This document shows, one piece after another, positions 7,786 through 14,538 of a stretch of 33,738 nucleotides of DNA. The notes below the pieces were generated by a model. That model was not told the origin of the DNA. It saw only the letters and a program-made list of their open reading frames with translations, and did not search any database. Source of the DNA: Devosiaceae bacterium (lineage in GTDB: Bacteria; Pseudomonadota; Alphaproteobacteria; Rhizobiales; Devosiaceae); contig JAKISM010000007.1 of the NCBI GenBank assembly GCA_021648585.1, forward strand, positions 1 through 33,738. The letters run 5' to 3'. The position numbers and the translations under genes were made by a program. The first letter of the stretch is position 1, and every line of letters starts with the position of its first letter.

Positions 7786-8646
7786 TTACAATATTTTTGA
7801 TAGGCTGATTTTTGCACTTCCTGGTCGTAGTGGTTTTTGCTGGCTAGCATGTTGCGCCCAGCCACTTAGCCATAGGATATCCAACGTTGCTCGGATGCGA
7901 TTATTCTCGTTGCTAGCAATTTTATTATATTTTTCAACTGACTTAGCCAATAAGGCTTTTGTTACTGGTTTTGTTGGTCTCTCAAAAAGCGGGTTACTGG
8001 CGCTAAGGCTTTTTAGCTCCTTCATTAGTGCAATGGGTGAAGCATAAGTTATTTCATAATGTTCAATATCAATTACTGGCAAAGTAAAGCCGCTATGTTG
8101 CAATAGAGTTCCTGCTTGTTTTATATCAATGAAGGGGGCAATTCGGGTGGTTGCCCCGCCATAGATTTCGCTTTCGGCTTCAAGCCAAGCGCTTCGTAAT
8201 TCATTGAGAGAATTTGCGCCAATTAGTGCTGAAATCATAAGTCCGTCTGGGGCAAGATATTTATGGATATTTTGCAAATAGCTTGGAACATTATTTACTA
8301 TTTGCAAATCAAGCAGTGAGATTATTAAATCATAATTGTTTTTTGGGAAAAATAGATTTTCTGCATCAAGTAAATTTTGCTTATTCAAGCTTTTGAGAGT
8401 TGCAAAGCGGGTGAAGGAAATTTCATCTGTTGCAGAATTTGCTGTGCTTGGTAGGTTTTGCTCTATTGGGCCTATGATAATAGCATTTTTGAAATTGCGT
8501 TTTATTAGTTTTAATCTCTCTAATAAATCCTCATTTACTAATTTACTTACGAAATCGATTTTTGTGCTTGGATTTTTCCCCAAGCGATTAGCAATTAGAT
8601 CTCTATCAAATATCTTTGTTATATTATTTGATTTTTGTGTTTCCAT
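7786..8646 (-). CDS. Methyltransferase-fold protein (BioC/NDUFAF5-like) with degenerate SAM motif
   Basis: It begins with the signature of the NDUFAF5/BioC-like group (IFDRDLIANRLGK) and contains YDLIISLLDLQIVNNVPSYLQNIHKYLAPDGLMISALIG, equivalent to methyltransferase motifs IV-VI. The glycine-rich SAM loop (expected around residue 55, normally of the form DLGCGTG) is replaced by NAIIIGPIEQNLP, which lacks the Gly pattern. Mitochondrial NDUFAF5 also departs from simple methyl transfer: it hydroxylates a complex I arginine. The protein may therefore be a complex I assembly factor rather than a standard methyltransferase. The gene is tightly divergent from comF (about 50 bases) and convergent with the pilin gene. 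Its fold family is fairly clear; its reaction is not. Confidence 0.8.
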   Translation of the reverse strand: METQKSNNITKIFDRDLIANRLGKNPSTKIDFVSKLVNEDLLERLKLIKRNFKNAIIIGPIEQNLPSTANSATDEISFTRFATLKSLNKQNLLDAENLFFPKNNYDLIISLLDLQIVNNVPSYLQNIHKYLAPDGLMISALIGANSLNELRSAWLEAESEIYGGATTRIAPFIDIKQAGTLLQHSGFTLPVIDIEHYEITYASPIALMKELKSLSASNPLFERPTKPVTKALLAKSVEKYNKIASNENNRIRATLDILWLSGWAQHASQQKPLRPGSAKISLSKIL

Positions 8647-8700
8647 GAGAATAAATCTTTATAGCGTTTTAATTTTTAGCAAATTGTGCAAGAAATATAT

Positions 8701-9495
8701 ATGCAAAATTCTACACTTCATGTCAAAGTACAAGATATAAATAGTTGGAAAAAAATATCTACTAAAGTTAAAAATCAAGCAATAGGTTTTCTTTATCCTC
8801 CCATTTGTATTCATTGTTATGAGCCAATAGTTGAGGCGCAATCTTTGTGCGCAACTTGTTGGGGGCACTTAAGAGCAATTAATGAGCCTTTTTGTCCTGT
8901 GCTTGGTCTGCCATTTGCTGTTGATTTGGGGCCAGATGCGCTTTGCGTCCAAGCGATTGCTAACCCGCCAATATTTGATAGGGCACGTTCGGCCTTTATC
9001 TATTCTGATATATCACTTTCAATATTATCTATGCTAAAATATGGCGATAGGCCAGAATTGGCAAGGTTTTGTGCTCGTTTAATGGCTAATATTCTTGCTC
9101 CAACCCTTGCTTCTACTTCTGAGGATAAGCCAATTATTATTCCAGTGCCGCTACATTGGACTAGGCAATGGTCAAGACGCTATAATCAGGCAACCGAAAT
9201 TGCACGTGAATTGGCAACTATTTGCCAATTAGATATGGAAATAATGTTGGTGAAGCGAATTAAGCGCACTAAACGTCAAGTTGGGCTAAGTGGTTTGGCT
9301 CGCAAAAAAAATGTTATTGATGCTTTTGAAGCTGTTAAAAATGCAAGTGATATTATTAAGAATAGGCGGGTGATAATTGTTGATGATGTTATTACAACGG
9401 GGGCAACATTAAATGAGGTGGCAAAAGCTCTTAGAAAAGTAGGAGTTAAAAAAATTGATGTTATTAGCTTTGCTAGAGTGGTTGCTGATATATAG
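8701..9495 (+). CDS. ComF family phosphoribosyltransferase-like protein
   Basis: ComF proteins combine an N-terminal zinc finger with a type I phosphoribosyltransferase fold and are linked to DNA uptake in naturally competent bacteria. Their role in alphaproteobacteria is unsettled. Seen here: an N-terminal Cys set (PPICIHCYEP, LCATCWGHL), IPVPLHWTRQWSRRYNQA, and the PRPP-binding loop VIIVDDVITTGATLNEVAKAL near the C-terminus. The start is uncertain: ATG 8701 is chosen over an in-frame GTG at 8686, since neither has a strong ribosome site. The stop codon TAG (9493-9495) lies inside the left terminal repeat of the inverted-repeat element at 9491-9688, yet the protein ends about where the family normally does (after SFARVV). 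Confidence 0.9.
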   Translation: MQNSTLHVKVQDINSWKKISTKVKNQAIGFLYPPICIHCYEPIVEAQSLCATCWGHLRAINEPFCPVLGLPFAVDLGPDALCVQAIANPPIFDRARSAFIYSDISLSILSMLKYGDRPELARFCARLMANILAPTLASTSEDKPIIIPVPLHWTRQWSRRYNQATEIARELATICQLDMEIMLVKRIKRTKRQVGLSGLARKKNVIDAFEAVKNASDIIKNRRVIIVDDVITTGATLNEVAKALRKVGVKKIDVISFARVVADI

Positions 9496-9688
9496 AAGGC
9501 TCTGCAAAATTATAGCAACATTTCTTTAGGGAGCTAATTTATATCTATATCCCTTAAAATCAGCAAAATATACGCGATATTGTGCTAATTTTAAGGAAAA
9601 CTAGCCTGTGCGGCGTGAGCGCATAGAAAAATATGAATTAAATTATCCCCAAAATAAATATCACTATAGTTTCGCAGAGCCTTCTATA
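9491..9688. mobile_element. MITE-like element, 198 bp with 25-bp terminal inverted repeats
   Basis: The left repeat (9491-9515) starts TATAGAAGGCTCTGC. The right repeat (9664-9688) is its reverse complement, with 2 differences in 25. If the target is TA, the inner ends are GAAGGCTCTGC...GCAGAGCCTTC flanked by TA on both sides, as in TA-targeting elements. There is no transposase frame. The centre has its own 45-base hairpin at 9552-9596: CCTTAAAAT/ATTTTAAGG, AGCA/TGCT and AATAT/ATATT around ACGCG, with two mismatches. It sits directly between comF and grxC, and its left end contains the comF stop. Confidence 0.8.
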
Positions 9689-9770
9689 GTGCTTTTGAAT
9701 ATTAGCCACTTGTTTTAGGTATTAAAAATATCTATTACCGTTGAAAATATTAACAACAAATGAGAAGAAT

Positions 9771-10034
9771 ATGCCTAAAGTTCAAATTTATACTACCCCT
9801 ACATGTCCATATTGTCATGCAGCAAAAAACTTATTAAATGAGAAAAATATTGAATTTGTTGAAATATCGGTGGTTAATCCTACGGTGAGAGAAAAAATGA
9901 TGGAACGTGCTGGTGGGCGGCGTTCTGTGCCGCAAATATTCTTTGGTGAAACGCATATTGGTGGGTTTGATGATTTAGCTGAACTTGATAGGAAAAATAG
10001 ACTTGAGCCTTTATTAGAGAAAATGCGAGTATAG
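9771..10034 (+). CDS. grxC: Glutaredoxin 3 (GrxC)
   Basis: A small cytoplasmic thiol-disulfide oxidoreductase using glutathione. The CPYC active site is at residues 12-15 (YTTPTCPYCHAAK); the conserved cis-Pro region is RRSVPQIFFGETHIGGFDDL. ATG 9771 gives 87 aa, the normal Grx3 size; a TTG at 9741 would add a tail with no family support, and GAGAAG lies just before the ATG. The coding end (residues EKMRV) lies within a perfect 17-bp tandem duplication (10016-10049) that runs into the spacer before the nitrilase gene. Confidence 0.95.
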   Translation: MPKVQIYTTPTCPYCHAAKNLLNEKNIEFVEISVVNPTVREKMMERAGGRRSVPQIFFGETHIGGFDDLAELDRKNRLEPLLEKMRV

Positions 10035-10049
10035 AGAAAATGCGAGTAT
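10016..10049 (+). repeat. Perfect 17-bp tandem duplication at the grxC 3' end
   Basis: AGAGAAAATGCGAGTAT occurs twice head to tail (10016-10032 and 10033-10049). The first copy holds the last grxC codons and the second lies in the spacer, so the duplication does not change the protein. It looks like a recent slippage event. Confidence 0.95.
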
Positions 10050-10056
10050 AGTAAAA

Positions 10057-10908
10057 ATGAGTTCCAACCCCAAAATTGCGGCTATTCAATTATGCTCAAG
10101 CCTAAATGTTAGCGATAATTTGAACTCAATAGATGGTTTGGTGAAAAAAGCAGCGAATGCTGGGGCAACTTATATTTTGACCCCTGAAATGTCACTTGCC
10201 TATGCTGGGAATTTGCAGCAATTAGAAAAAATTGCCAAGCCGTATGAAAATAATGCTGACATTGCTACATGCGCTAGGATTGCAAAAAAATATCAAATAT
10301 TTCTACATATTGGATCTATGGCTATAAAACTTGAAAATAGCCAATATGCTAATCGATCAATTTTGTTTTCTCCTAAGGGCGATATTGTTGATTATTATGA
10401 TAAAATCCATTTGTTTGATGCCAATCCGCCAAATGAAAAACCATATAGAGAAAGCGATTATTATCAGGGGGGCAATAGGGCGGTTATAGCTAAGTGCGAT
10501 AATTTTAATATTGGTTTTTCAATTTGTTATGATTTGCGTTTTGCCTCACTATTTAGAAAATTAGCGCAAGGCTCAACTCAAAATGAAAAAAGCCAAATAA
10601 AGGGAGCGCAAATTATTGCAGTTCCAGCAGCTTTTACCGTGCCAACAGGCAAAGCGCATTGGGAAATATTATTGCGCGCCAGAGCGATTGAAACTGGCTC
10701 ATTCATTATTGCCGCAGCGCAAAGTGGCGAACATGAAAATGGCCGTAAAACTTATGGGCATTCGATGATTATAAATCCTTGGGGTGAAATAATTAGTAGC
10801 CTTAAAAACGAAGGTGAAGGGTTCATTGTTGCTGAGATTATACTTGACGAAGTGCAAGAGTTAAGGGAACTTATACCTGCAATTTACTTACAATCAAAAA
10901 TAATGTAG
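10057..10908 (+). CDS. Carbon-nitrogen hydrolase (nitrilase superfamily, Nit-like)
   Basis: A cytoplasmic amidase-fold enzyme. The Glu-Lys-Cys catalytic triad is visible: Glu44 in LTPEMSLAYA, Lys116 in YDKIHLFD, and Cys157 in GFSICYDLRF. The overall pattern (RSILFSPKGDIVDYYDKIHLFDANPP; later AHWEILLRARAIET and YGHSMIINPWGE) is that of the Nit1/Nit2 branch, whose known members hydrolyse deaminated glutathione or omega-amidase substrates. The exact substrate is not determined here. At 283 aa it has normal length. It starts 22 bases after grxC; a glutaredoxin beside a possible deaminated-glutathione amidase is a suggestive pairing. GTTAAGCGTTAAC, a perfect dyad, follows at 10915-10927. Confidence 0.92.
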   Translation: MSSNPKIAAIQLCSSLNVSDNLNSIDGLVKKAANAGATYILTPEMSLAYAGNLQQLEKIAKPYENNADIATCARIAKKYQIFLHIGSMAIKLENSQYANRSILFSPKGDIVDYYDKIHLFDANPPNEKPYRESDYYQGGNRAVIAKCDNFNIGFSICYDLRFASLFRKLAQGSTQNEKSQIKGAQIIAVPAAFTVPTGKAHWEILLRARAIETGSFIIAAAQSGEHENGRKTYGHSMIINPWGEIISSLKNEGEGFIVAEIILDEVQELRELIPAIYLQSKIM

Positions 10909-10970
10909 ATTTTTGTTAAGCGTTAACTAAAATGTGCCAATATGCGCACAAATAGAATTGGGAATTTATT

Positions 10971-11468
10971 GTGATACAATATTCACTTATCTGCGAGAAC
11001 AACCACAAATTTGAAGCTTGGTTTCGAAATAGTCAAACCTATGCGCAGCAAAGTGAAATGGGTATAGTGTCTTGCCCACTTTGCTCATCTGGTGATGTAA
11101 AAAAAGCTCTTATGGCACCTGCTATTTCTCATGCAGGCAAAAAAAGCAATGAAGAAAATTTTGTCGAGCCAGTAAAACCTATAGCAAGCAAAAATAATCA
11201 AATAGCTCTTAATGACAAAATAGCTCTTGCAGCAGGGCACCCACAACAAGATGAGCTTCGTGCCGCTATAAAAAATCTTCGTGATGTAGTTACAAAAGAA
11301 GCTGATTATGTTGGAGAAAATTTTGCTTTAGAGGCACGAAAAATTCATGATCAACAAATTGCGTCCCGTAAAATTTATGGCGAGGCTACAAAAGAAGAAA
11401 TTTCTTCTTTAGTTGAAGATGGTATTGATTTTTTACCACTGCCAACCCTGCCAGAAGAGCATAATTAA
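10971..11468 (+). CDS. DUF1178 family protein
   Basis: A conserved alphaproteobacterial and betaproteobacterial protein of unknown function. The N-terminus has a zinc-ribbon look: MIQYSLICENNHKFEAWFRN, then CPLC at about residue 36, with Cys and His residues at usable spacing. The middle is low-complexity and Lys-rich, and the C-terminal part is helical with EARKIHDQQIASRKIYGEAT, a well-conserved stretch in this family as I remember it. The start is GTG at 10971, with a GGGA ribosome site about 8 bases upstream. It is the last gene of the comF/grxC/nitrilase run and converges on ubiG (25-base gap). Confidence 0.88.
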   Translation: MIQYSLICENNHKFEAWFRNSQTYAQQSEMGIVSCPLCSSGDVKKALMAPAISHAGKKSNEENFVEPVKPIASKNNQIALNDKIALAAGHPQQDELRAAIKNLRDVVTKEADYVGENFALEARKIHDQQIASRKIYGEATKEEISSLVEDGIDFLPLPTLPEEHN

Positions 11469-11493
11469 TCTTTTACAAAAAATGCCGCACCAA

Positions 11494-12231
11494 TCATTTG
11501 TTCTTTTGTGCCAACAGCATATAATTAACTGACATATCACGAGATCGACGCCATTGATCTTTTAATGGTGAAAATGTCACGCCACATCTATCAATTATTA
11601 CCATATCCTCACGCTCGACCATTGCACTAATTTCTTCTGGAGTTAAAAACTTATCATAAGAATGTGTGCCCTTTGGCAACCAATTAAGAACATATTCAGC
11701 GCCAACTATAGCTAAGGCAAATGCTTTGGCGGTGCGATTAATGGTTGAAACCAACATTAAGCCGTTTGGTTTAACTAGTTTTGCGCAAGATTTAAGAAAA
11801 AGTGGCACATTATTTACATGTTCCACCACTTCCATATTCAAAACTACATCAAATTCTATGCCGCTTGCCGCAAGTTCTTCTGCGCTTGTTGTTTGATAAT
11901 TTATTTTAAGGCCGCTCTGTTTGGCATGAGCTTTAGCAATTTGGATATTTCTCTTAGCGGCATCAATGCCAGTAATATTTGCTCCAAGTCGCTTTAATGG
12001 CTCACATAAAAGCCCTCCCCCACAACCAATATCAACTATTTCTAATCCAGCAAGCGGTTGGGGCTTAGTGCCATCGAGAGAAAAATGTTCAATCAGGTTT
12101 TCTCTTATATAGGCAAGGCGCACTGGGTTGAATTTATGTAATGGCTTAAATTTACCATTTGGATCCCACCATTCTTTAGCAATAGCGCTAAAACGGGCAA
12201 TTTCTTCTTTATCTATTGTTGAATTATTCAT
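11494..12231 (-). CDS. ubiG: Ubiquinone biosynthesis O-methyltransferase UbiG
   Basis: UbiG carries out both O-methylation steps of ubiquinone synthesis (2-polyprenyl-6-hydroxyphenol and 3-demethylubiquinol), using SAM at the inner membrane. The N-terminus has the family hallmark IARFSAIAKEWWDPNGKFKPLHKFNPVRL (about residues 11-40). The SAM loop is VDIGCGGGLLCEPL at about 66-79, followed by the acidic GIDAAKRNI and EVVEHV motifs. The length of 245 aa is typical. It begins the minus side of the 700-base gap before dnaA. In the Rhizobiales I remember, ubiG usually lies divergent from lysC; here lysC is 16 kb away, across the dnaA-gyrB segment. Confidence 0.96.
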   Translation of the reverse strand: MNNSTIDKEEIARFSAIAKEWWDPNGKFKPLHKFNPVRLAYIRENLIEHFSLDGTKPQPLAGLEIVDIGCGGGLLCEPLKRLGANITGIDAAKRNIQIAKAHAKQSGLKINYQTTSAEELAASGIEFDVVLNMEVVEHVNNVPLFLKSCAKLVKPNGLMLVSTINRTAKAFALAIVGAEYVLNWLPKGTHSYDKFLTPEEISAMVEREDMVIIDRCGVTFSPLKDQWRRSRDMSVNYMLLAQKNK

Positions 12232-12425
12232 ATTTGCAACTTTATTTGATTTAACAAACTTATTTATGAAATATTACTACATGAACTGGCTAATTGCTCA
12301 AACTAATTTAATTATTAAATCTAATTTGGCAATATTTTCTTTTCTCTAAGATAAAATAGCGTCAAATTTAAAAAAATTTAATTTTTATTTTAAATAAGAG
12401 GTGCTTAGTTTTTAGGCAATTCTCT

Positions 12426-12503
12426 GATTCAGCTATGAGTCACAACATGTTAATTTATTCCAGAATTTTTAGAAAATTCTCCAAATTTCATAATTTTAGA
12501 GTC
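12426..12503. promoter_or_regulatory. Cluster of three GANTC (CcrM-type) sites
   Basis: GATTC at 12426-12430 and GAGTC at 12437-12441 and 12499-12503: three sites in 78 bases. In alphaproteobacteria GANTC is methylated by CcrM, and methylation state is known to influence dnaA transcription in Caulobacter. The cluster lies about 430-510 bases upstream of the dnaA start. Confidence 0.45.
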
Positions 12504-12593
12504 AAGCCCATATTTGTAACTTTATGACCTCAAAGCACATTGATATTATTAATATCTCTCGTTAATGTTAGTTCTTCAAAGGGCAAATATTTT

Positions 12594-12729
12594 TGGGAAG
12601 TAAGTGTTTTTTTGTGCAAGTATTTTGTTTGGGCATCAGGTAGTCTTTGGTGAGCAAGTATTTTATTTGGGTAGCAAGTGTTATTTGGTGGGTAAGCGGT
12701 CTTTAGTGAGCAAGTGTTTTCTTTGGCGG
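12594..12729 (+). repeat. Degenerate iteron-like tandem array, 18-20 bp units
   Basis: About six head-to-tail units share a GCAAGTNTTTTNTTTGGG-like consensus. Clear copies start at 12616 (GCAAGTATTTTGTTTGGG), 12654 (GCAAGTATTTTATTTGGG), 12674 (GCAAGTGTTATTTGGTGG), 12692 (GTAAGCGGTCTTTAGTGA) and 12710 (GCAAGTGTTTTCTTTGGCGG). A weaker unit lies at 12634-12653, and a partial one at 12597. All are in the same orientation and strongly G/T-biased on the plus strand. The array ends about 200 bases before the dnaA start. Confidence 0.75.
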
Positions 12730-12933
12730 GAAGATAATGTTGTAGTTGGATTTTATAATTGGGTTTTGAAAGGGATTTGTGAGTAGTTTATAATGAAGTA
12801 AGTGAGTGTTTTGAGGTTTTTTGCATTAATATTTGGTAGCTCAAAAATGTGGCGGAGCAAAAACCAAAAAAATATAAAAGCTAACGAATATAAGCAATTT
12901 TTTAATTAGATTTATTTGAAGGGGCAAGACAGA

Positions 12934-14451
12934 ATGGATCAGAATATTTTTGCAGGATCTGAGCAGGCTAATATGAAGCAACCAGCAGAGCAAAGCGCAA
13001 AGCAAAAACAAAAGCAGGCGGTATTGGCTCGTAAAATTGAGCAATCAAACTCAAAATTATGGACACGTGTTCGCACCATTTTACGCTCTTCTGTTGGCGA
13101 GGATGTTTTTACATCATGGTTTGCACGTATTGAACTTGAAGAAATTGTTGATGATCTCGCGCACCTTTCTGTTCCAACTAGGTTTTTATGCTCATGGGTA
13201 CAATCCAATTATAAAGAGCGTATTTTAGAAAGCTTTCAGGTTGAAGAAAAAAATATTACACAATTACATTTCACAGTTCGTATAAATGGGCAGGCTCGCC
13301 CTCGTTTAACGCCAGTAATATCTGAAGAAGAAAAGAGCTTAGATAATAATAAACATTATGCAGCAATGCCTGCCATTCCAGCAAAGCCCGCACGTCCCGA
13401 TGCGCTTTCAGGCAGTGCGCTTGATAGGAAAATGACATTTGAAAATTTTGTAGTTGGCAGACCAAATGAAATTGCCTTTGGGGTTGCAAAACAAGTGGCT
13501 CATGCAGCTGCAAATAATAGTGTTACGTTTAATCCTGTTTATATCCATTCAAGTGTTGGGCTTGGAAAATCGCACCTATTAAGTGCTATTGCATGGGCGG
13601 CGGGGGCAAATGATAGCTCTAAAAATATAGTTTATCTTACCGCCGATCATTTCATGTATCATTTTATAACCGCCGTTCAACGTCAATCAGCGATTGGGTT
13701 TAAGGACTGGTTGCGTAATATTGATTTGCTATTAATTGACGATATGCAATTTTTGCAGGGAAAATCGGCAACAGAATTTGGTCACACGCTTTCCGCCCTA
13801 TTAACTGGTGCTAAGCAAGTTGTGGTTGCGGGTGATGCGCCCCCAAGAGATCTTGATATGCTTGATGAGAGGGTTAAATCTCGCCTATCGGGTGGGCTAG
13901 TTGTTCCAATTTCTTCGTTTGATCATGATTTGCGCCGAGCGATTGTTGCCAAACGAGCAGAACAAGCAACCGCTCGATTTGCAGGAGTTCACTTTCCCGA
14001 ACCAGTGCTTGATTATATTGCTCATTCAGTTGCATCGCATGGGCGTGATCTTGATGGAGCAGTGAATAGATTAGTTGCTGCTAACCAGCTAACTGGTGAG
14101 CAAATTACTGTTCCTTTGGCTGAAAAAACTTTAGCAGATTTAATTCGTGCTAGAGAAACTCGTCGTGTGCATATTGATGATATTCTTAAAATTGTCTCAC
14201 GACATTTCAAAATAGCTAAAAATGAAATTCTTTCCCCCCGCCGATCTCGTGATGTTGTGCGTCCAAGACAAATAGCTATGTATCTAGCAAAATCGCTGAC
14301 ATCTCGTTCATTGCCAGAAATTGGCCGTCGCTTTGGTGGTCGAGATCATACTACGGTTTTGCACTCAGTACGTAAAGTGCAACAATTAATGAAAGATGAT
14401 GGGAATTTAGAGCAAGAAATTGAATTGCTTAAGCGTATGCTTGAAGAGTAA
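12934..14451 (+). CDS. dnaA: Chromosomal replication initiator protein DnaA
   Basis: DnaA is the ATP-dependent initiator that binds and opens oriC. With ATG 12934 (AGGGG site at 12920-12924) it is 505 aa; a TTG 18 bases upstream overlaps that ribosome site and is rejected. Domain I covers about 38-105 (LWTRVRTILRSSVGEDVFTSWF) and a short linker follows. The AAA+ domain begins MTFENFVVGRPNEIAF (about 167). The P-loop is SSVGLGKSHLL (206-216), where the usual first Gly of GxxGxGK is Ser; Walker B is LLLIDDMQFL (265-274); the Arg-finger box is DERVKSRLSGGL (311-322). Domain IV ends with the DNA-binding signature GGRDHTTVLHSVRKV (468-482). It leads dnaN and recF, and the array and GANTC sites lie upstream. 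Confidence 0.97.
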   Translation: MDQNIFAGSEQANMKQPAEQSAKQKQKQAVLARKIEQSNSKLWTRVRTILRSSVGEDVFTSWFARIELEEIVDDLAHLSVPTRFLCSWVQSNYKERILESFQVEEKNITQLHFTVRINGQARPRLTPVISEEEKSLDNNKHYAAMPAIPAKPARPDALSGSALDRKMTFENFVVGRPNEIAFGVAKQVAHAAANNSVTFNPVYIHSSVGLGKSHLLSAIAWAAGANDSSKNIVYLTADHFMYHFITAVQRQSAIGFKDWLRNIDLLLIDDMQFLQGKSATEFGHTLSALLTGAKQVVVAGDAPPRDLDMLDERVKSRLSGGLVVPISSFDHDLRRAIVAKRAEQATARFAGVHFPEPVLDYIAHSVASHGRDLDGAVNRLVAANQLTGEQITVPLAEKTLADLIRARETRRVHIDDILKIVSRHFKIAKNEILSPRRSRDVVRPRQIAMYLAKSLTSRSLPEIGRRFGGRDHTTVLHSVRKVQQLMKDDGNLEQEIELLKRMLEE

Positions 14452-14456
14452 TTCTA

Positions 14457-14484
14457 TTTGCATATATTTGTTTGCATATATTTG
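14457..14484 (+). repeat. 14-bp perfect tandem duplication in the dnaA-dnaN spacer
   Basis: TTTGCATATATTTG occurs twice in a row (14457-14470 and 14471-14484), six bases after the dnaA stop. It could be slippage, or two copies of a binding site before dnaN; nothing in the sequence decides this. Confidence 0.9.
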
Positions 14485-14538
14485 CTTTCATGGCTAAGGT
14501 TGCACCCCTTATAAATTTATAATTATTGAGATATATTC

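Larger units (their letters stand above)
12232..12933. other. dnaA upstream region (possible origin or control region)
   Basis: A gene-free gap of 702 bases, the largest here. In order: an A+T-rich tract (about 12300-12400); three GANTC sites at 12426-12430, 12437-12441 and 12499-12503; a perfect dyad AGAATTTT-TAG-AAAATTCT (12462-12480); a second perfect palindrome GATATTATTAATATC (12542-12556); a G/T-rich tandem array (about 12597-12729); and then more G/T-biased DNA up to the dnaA ribosome site. I looked for TTATCCACA-like DnaA boxes on both strands and found none with one mismatch or fewer. It is a strong candidate for dnaA control and a weak one for oriC. Confidence 0.55.

Noticed and set aside
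10915..10927. GTTAAGCGTTAAC dyad as an operator for the DUF1178 gene
   Set aside because: It is a single short palindrome of A+T-rich type with no known regulator match; recorded only in the neighbouring gene entry.
12368..12393. CtrA boxes (TTAA-N7-TTAA)
   Set aside because: The TTAA pairs seen here are spaced by 6 and 8 bases, not 7, and TTAA is common in A+T-rich DNA.
12597..12729. CRISPR array
   Set aside because: Units are adjacent and degenerate, with no unique spacers and no cas genes.
12604..12786. 60-residue open frame through the tandem array, with repeated SKCFL-like peptides
   Set aside because: The peptide repeats come from the 18-bp DNA units; there is no ribosome site and no protein-like composition.
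12232..12933. Firm call of oriC
   Set aside because: No TTATCCACA-like box with one mismatch or fewer was found on either strand, and many Rhizobiales have their origin near hemE; only the candidate region is reported.
12916..12933. TTG start for DnaA six codons upstream
   Set aside because: It overlaps the AGGGG ribosome site that serves ATG 12934.
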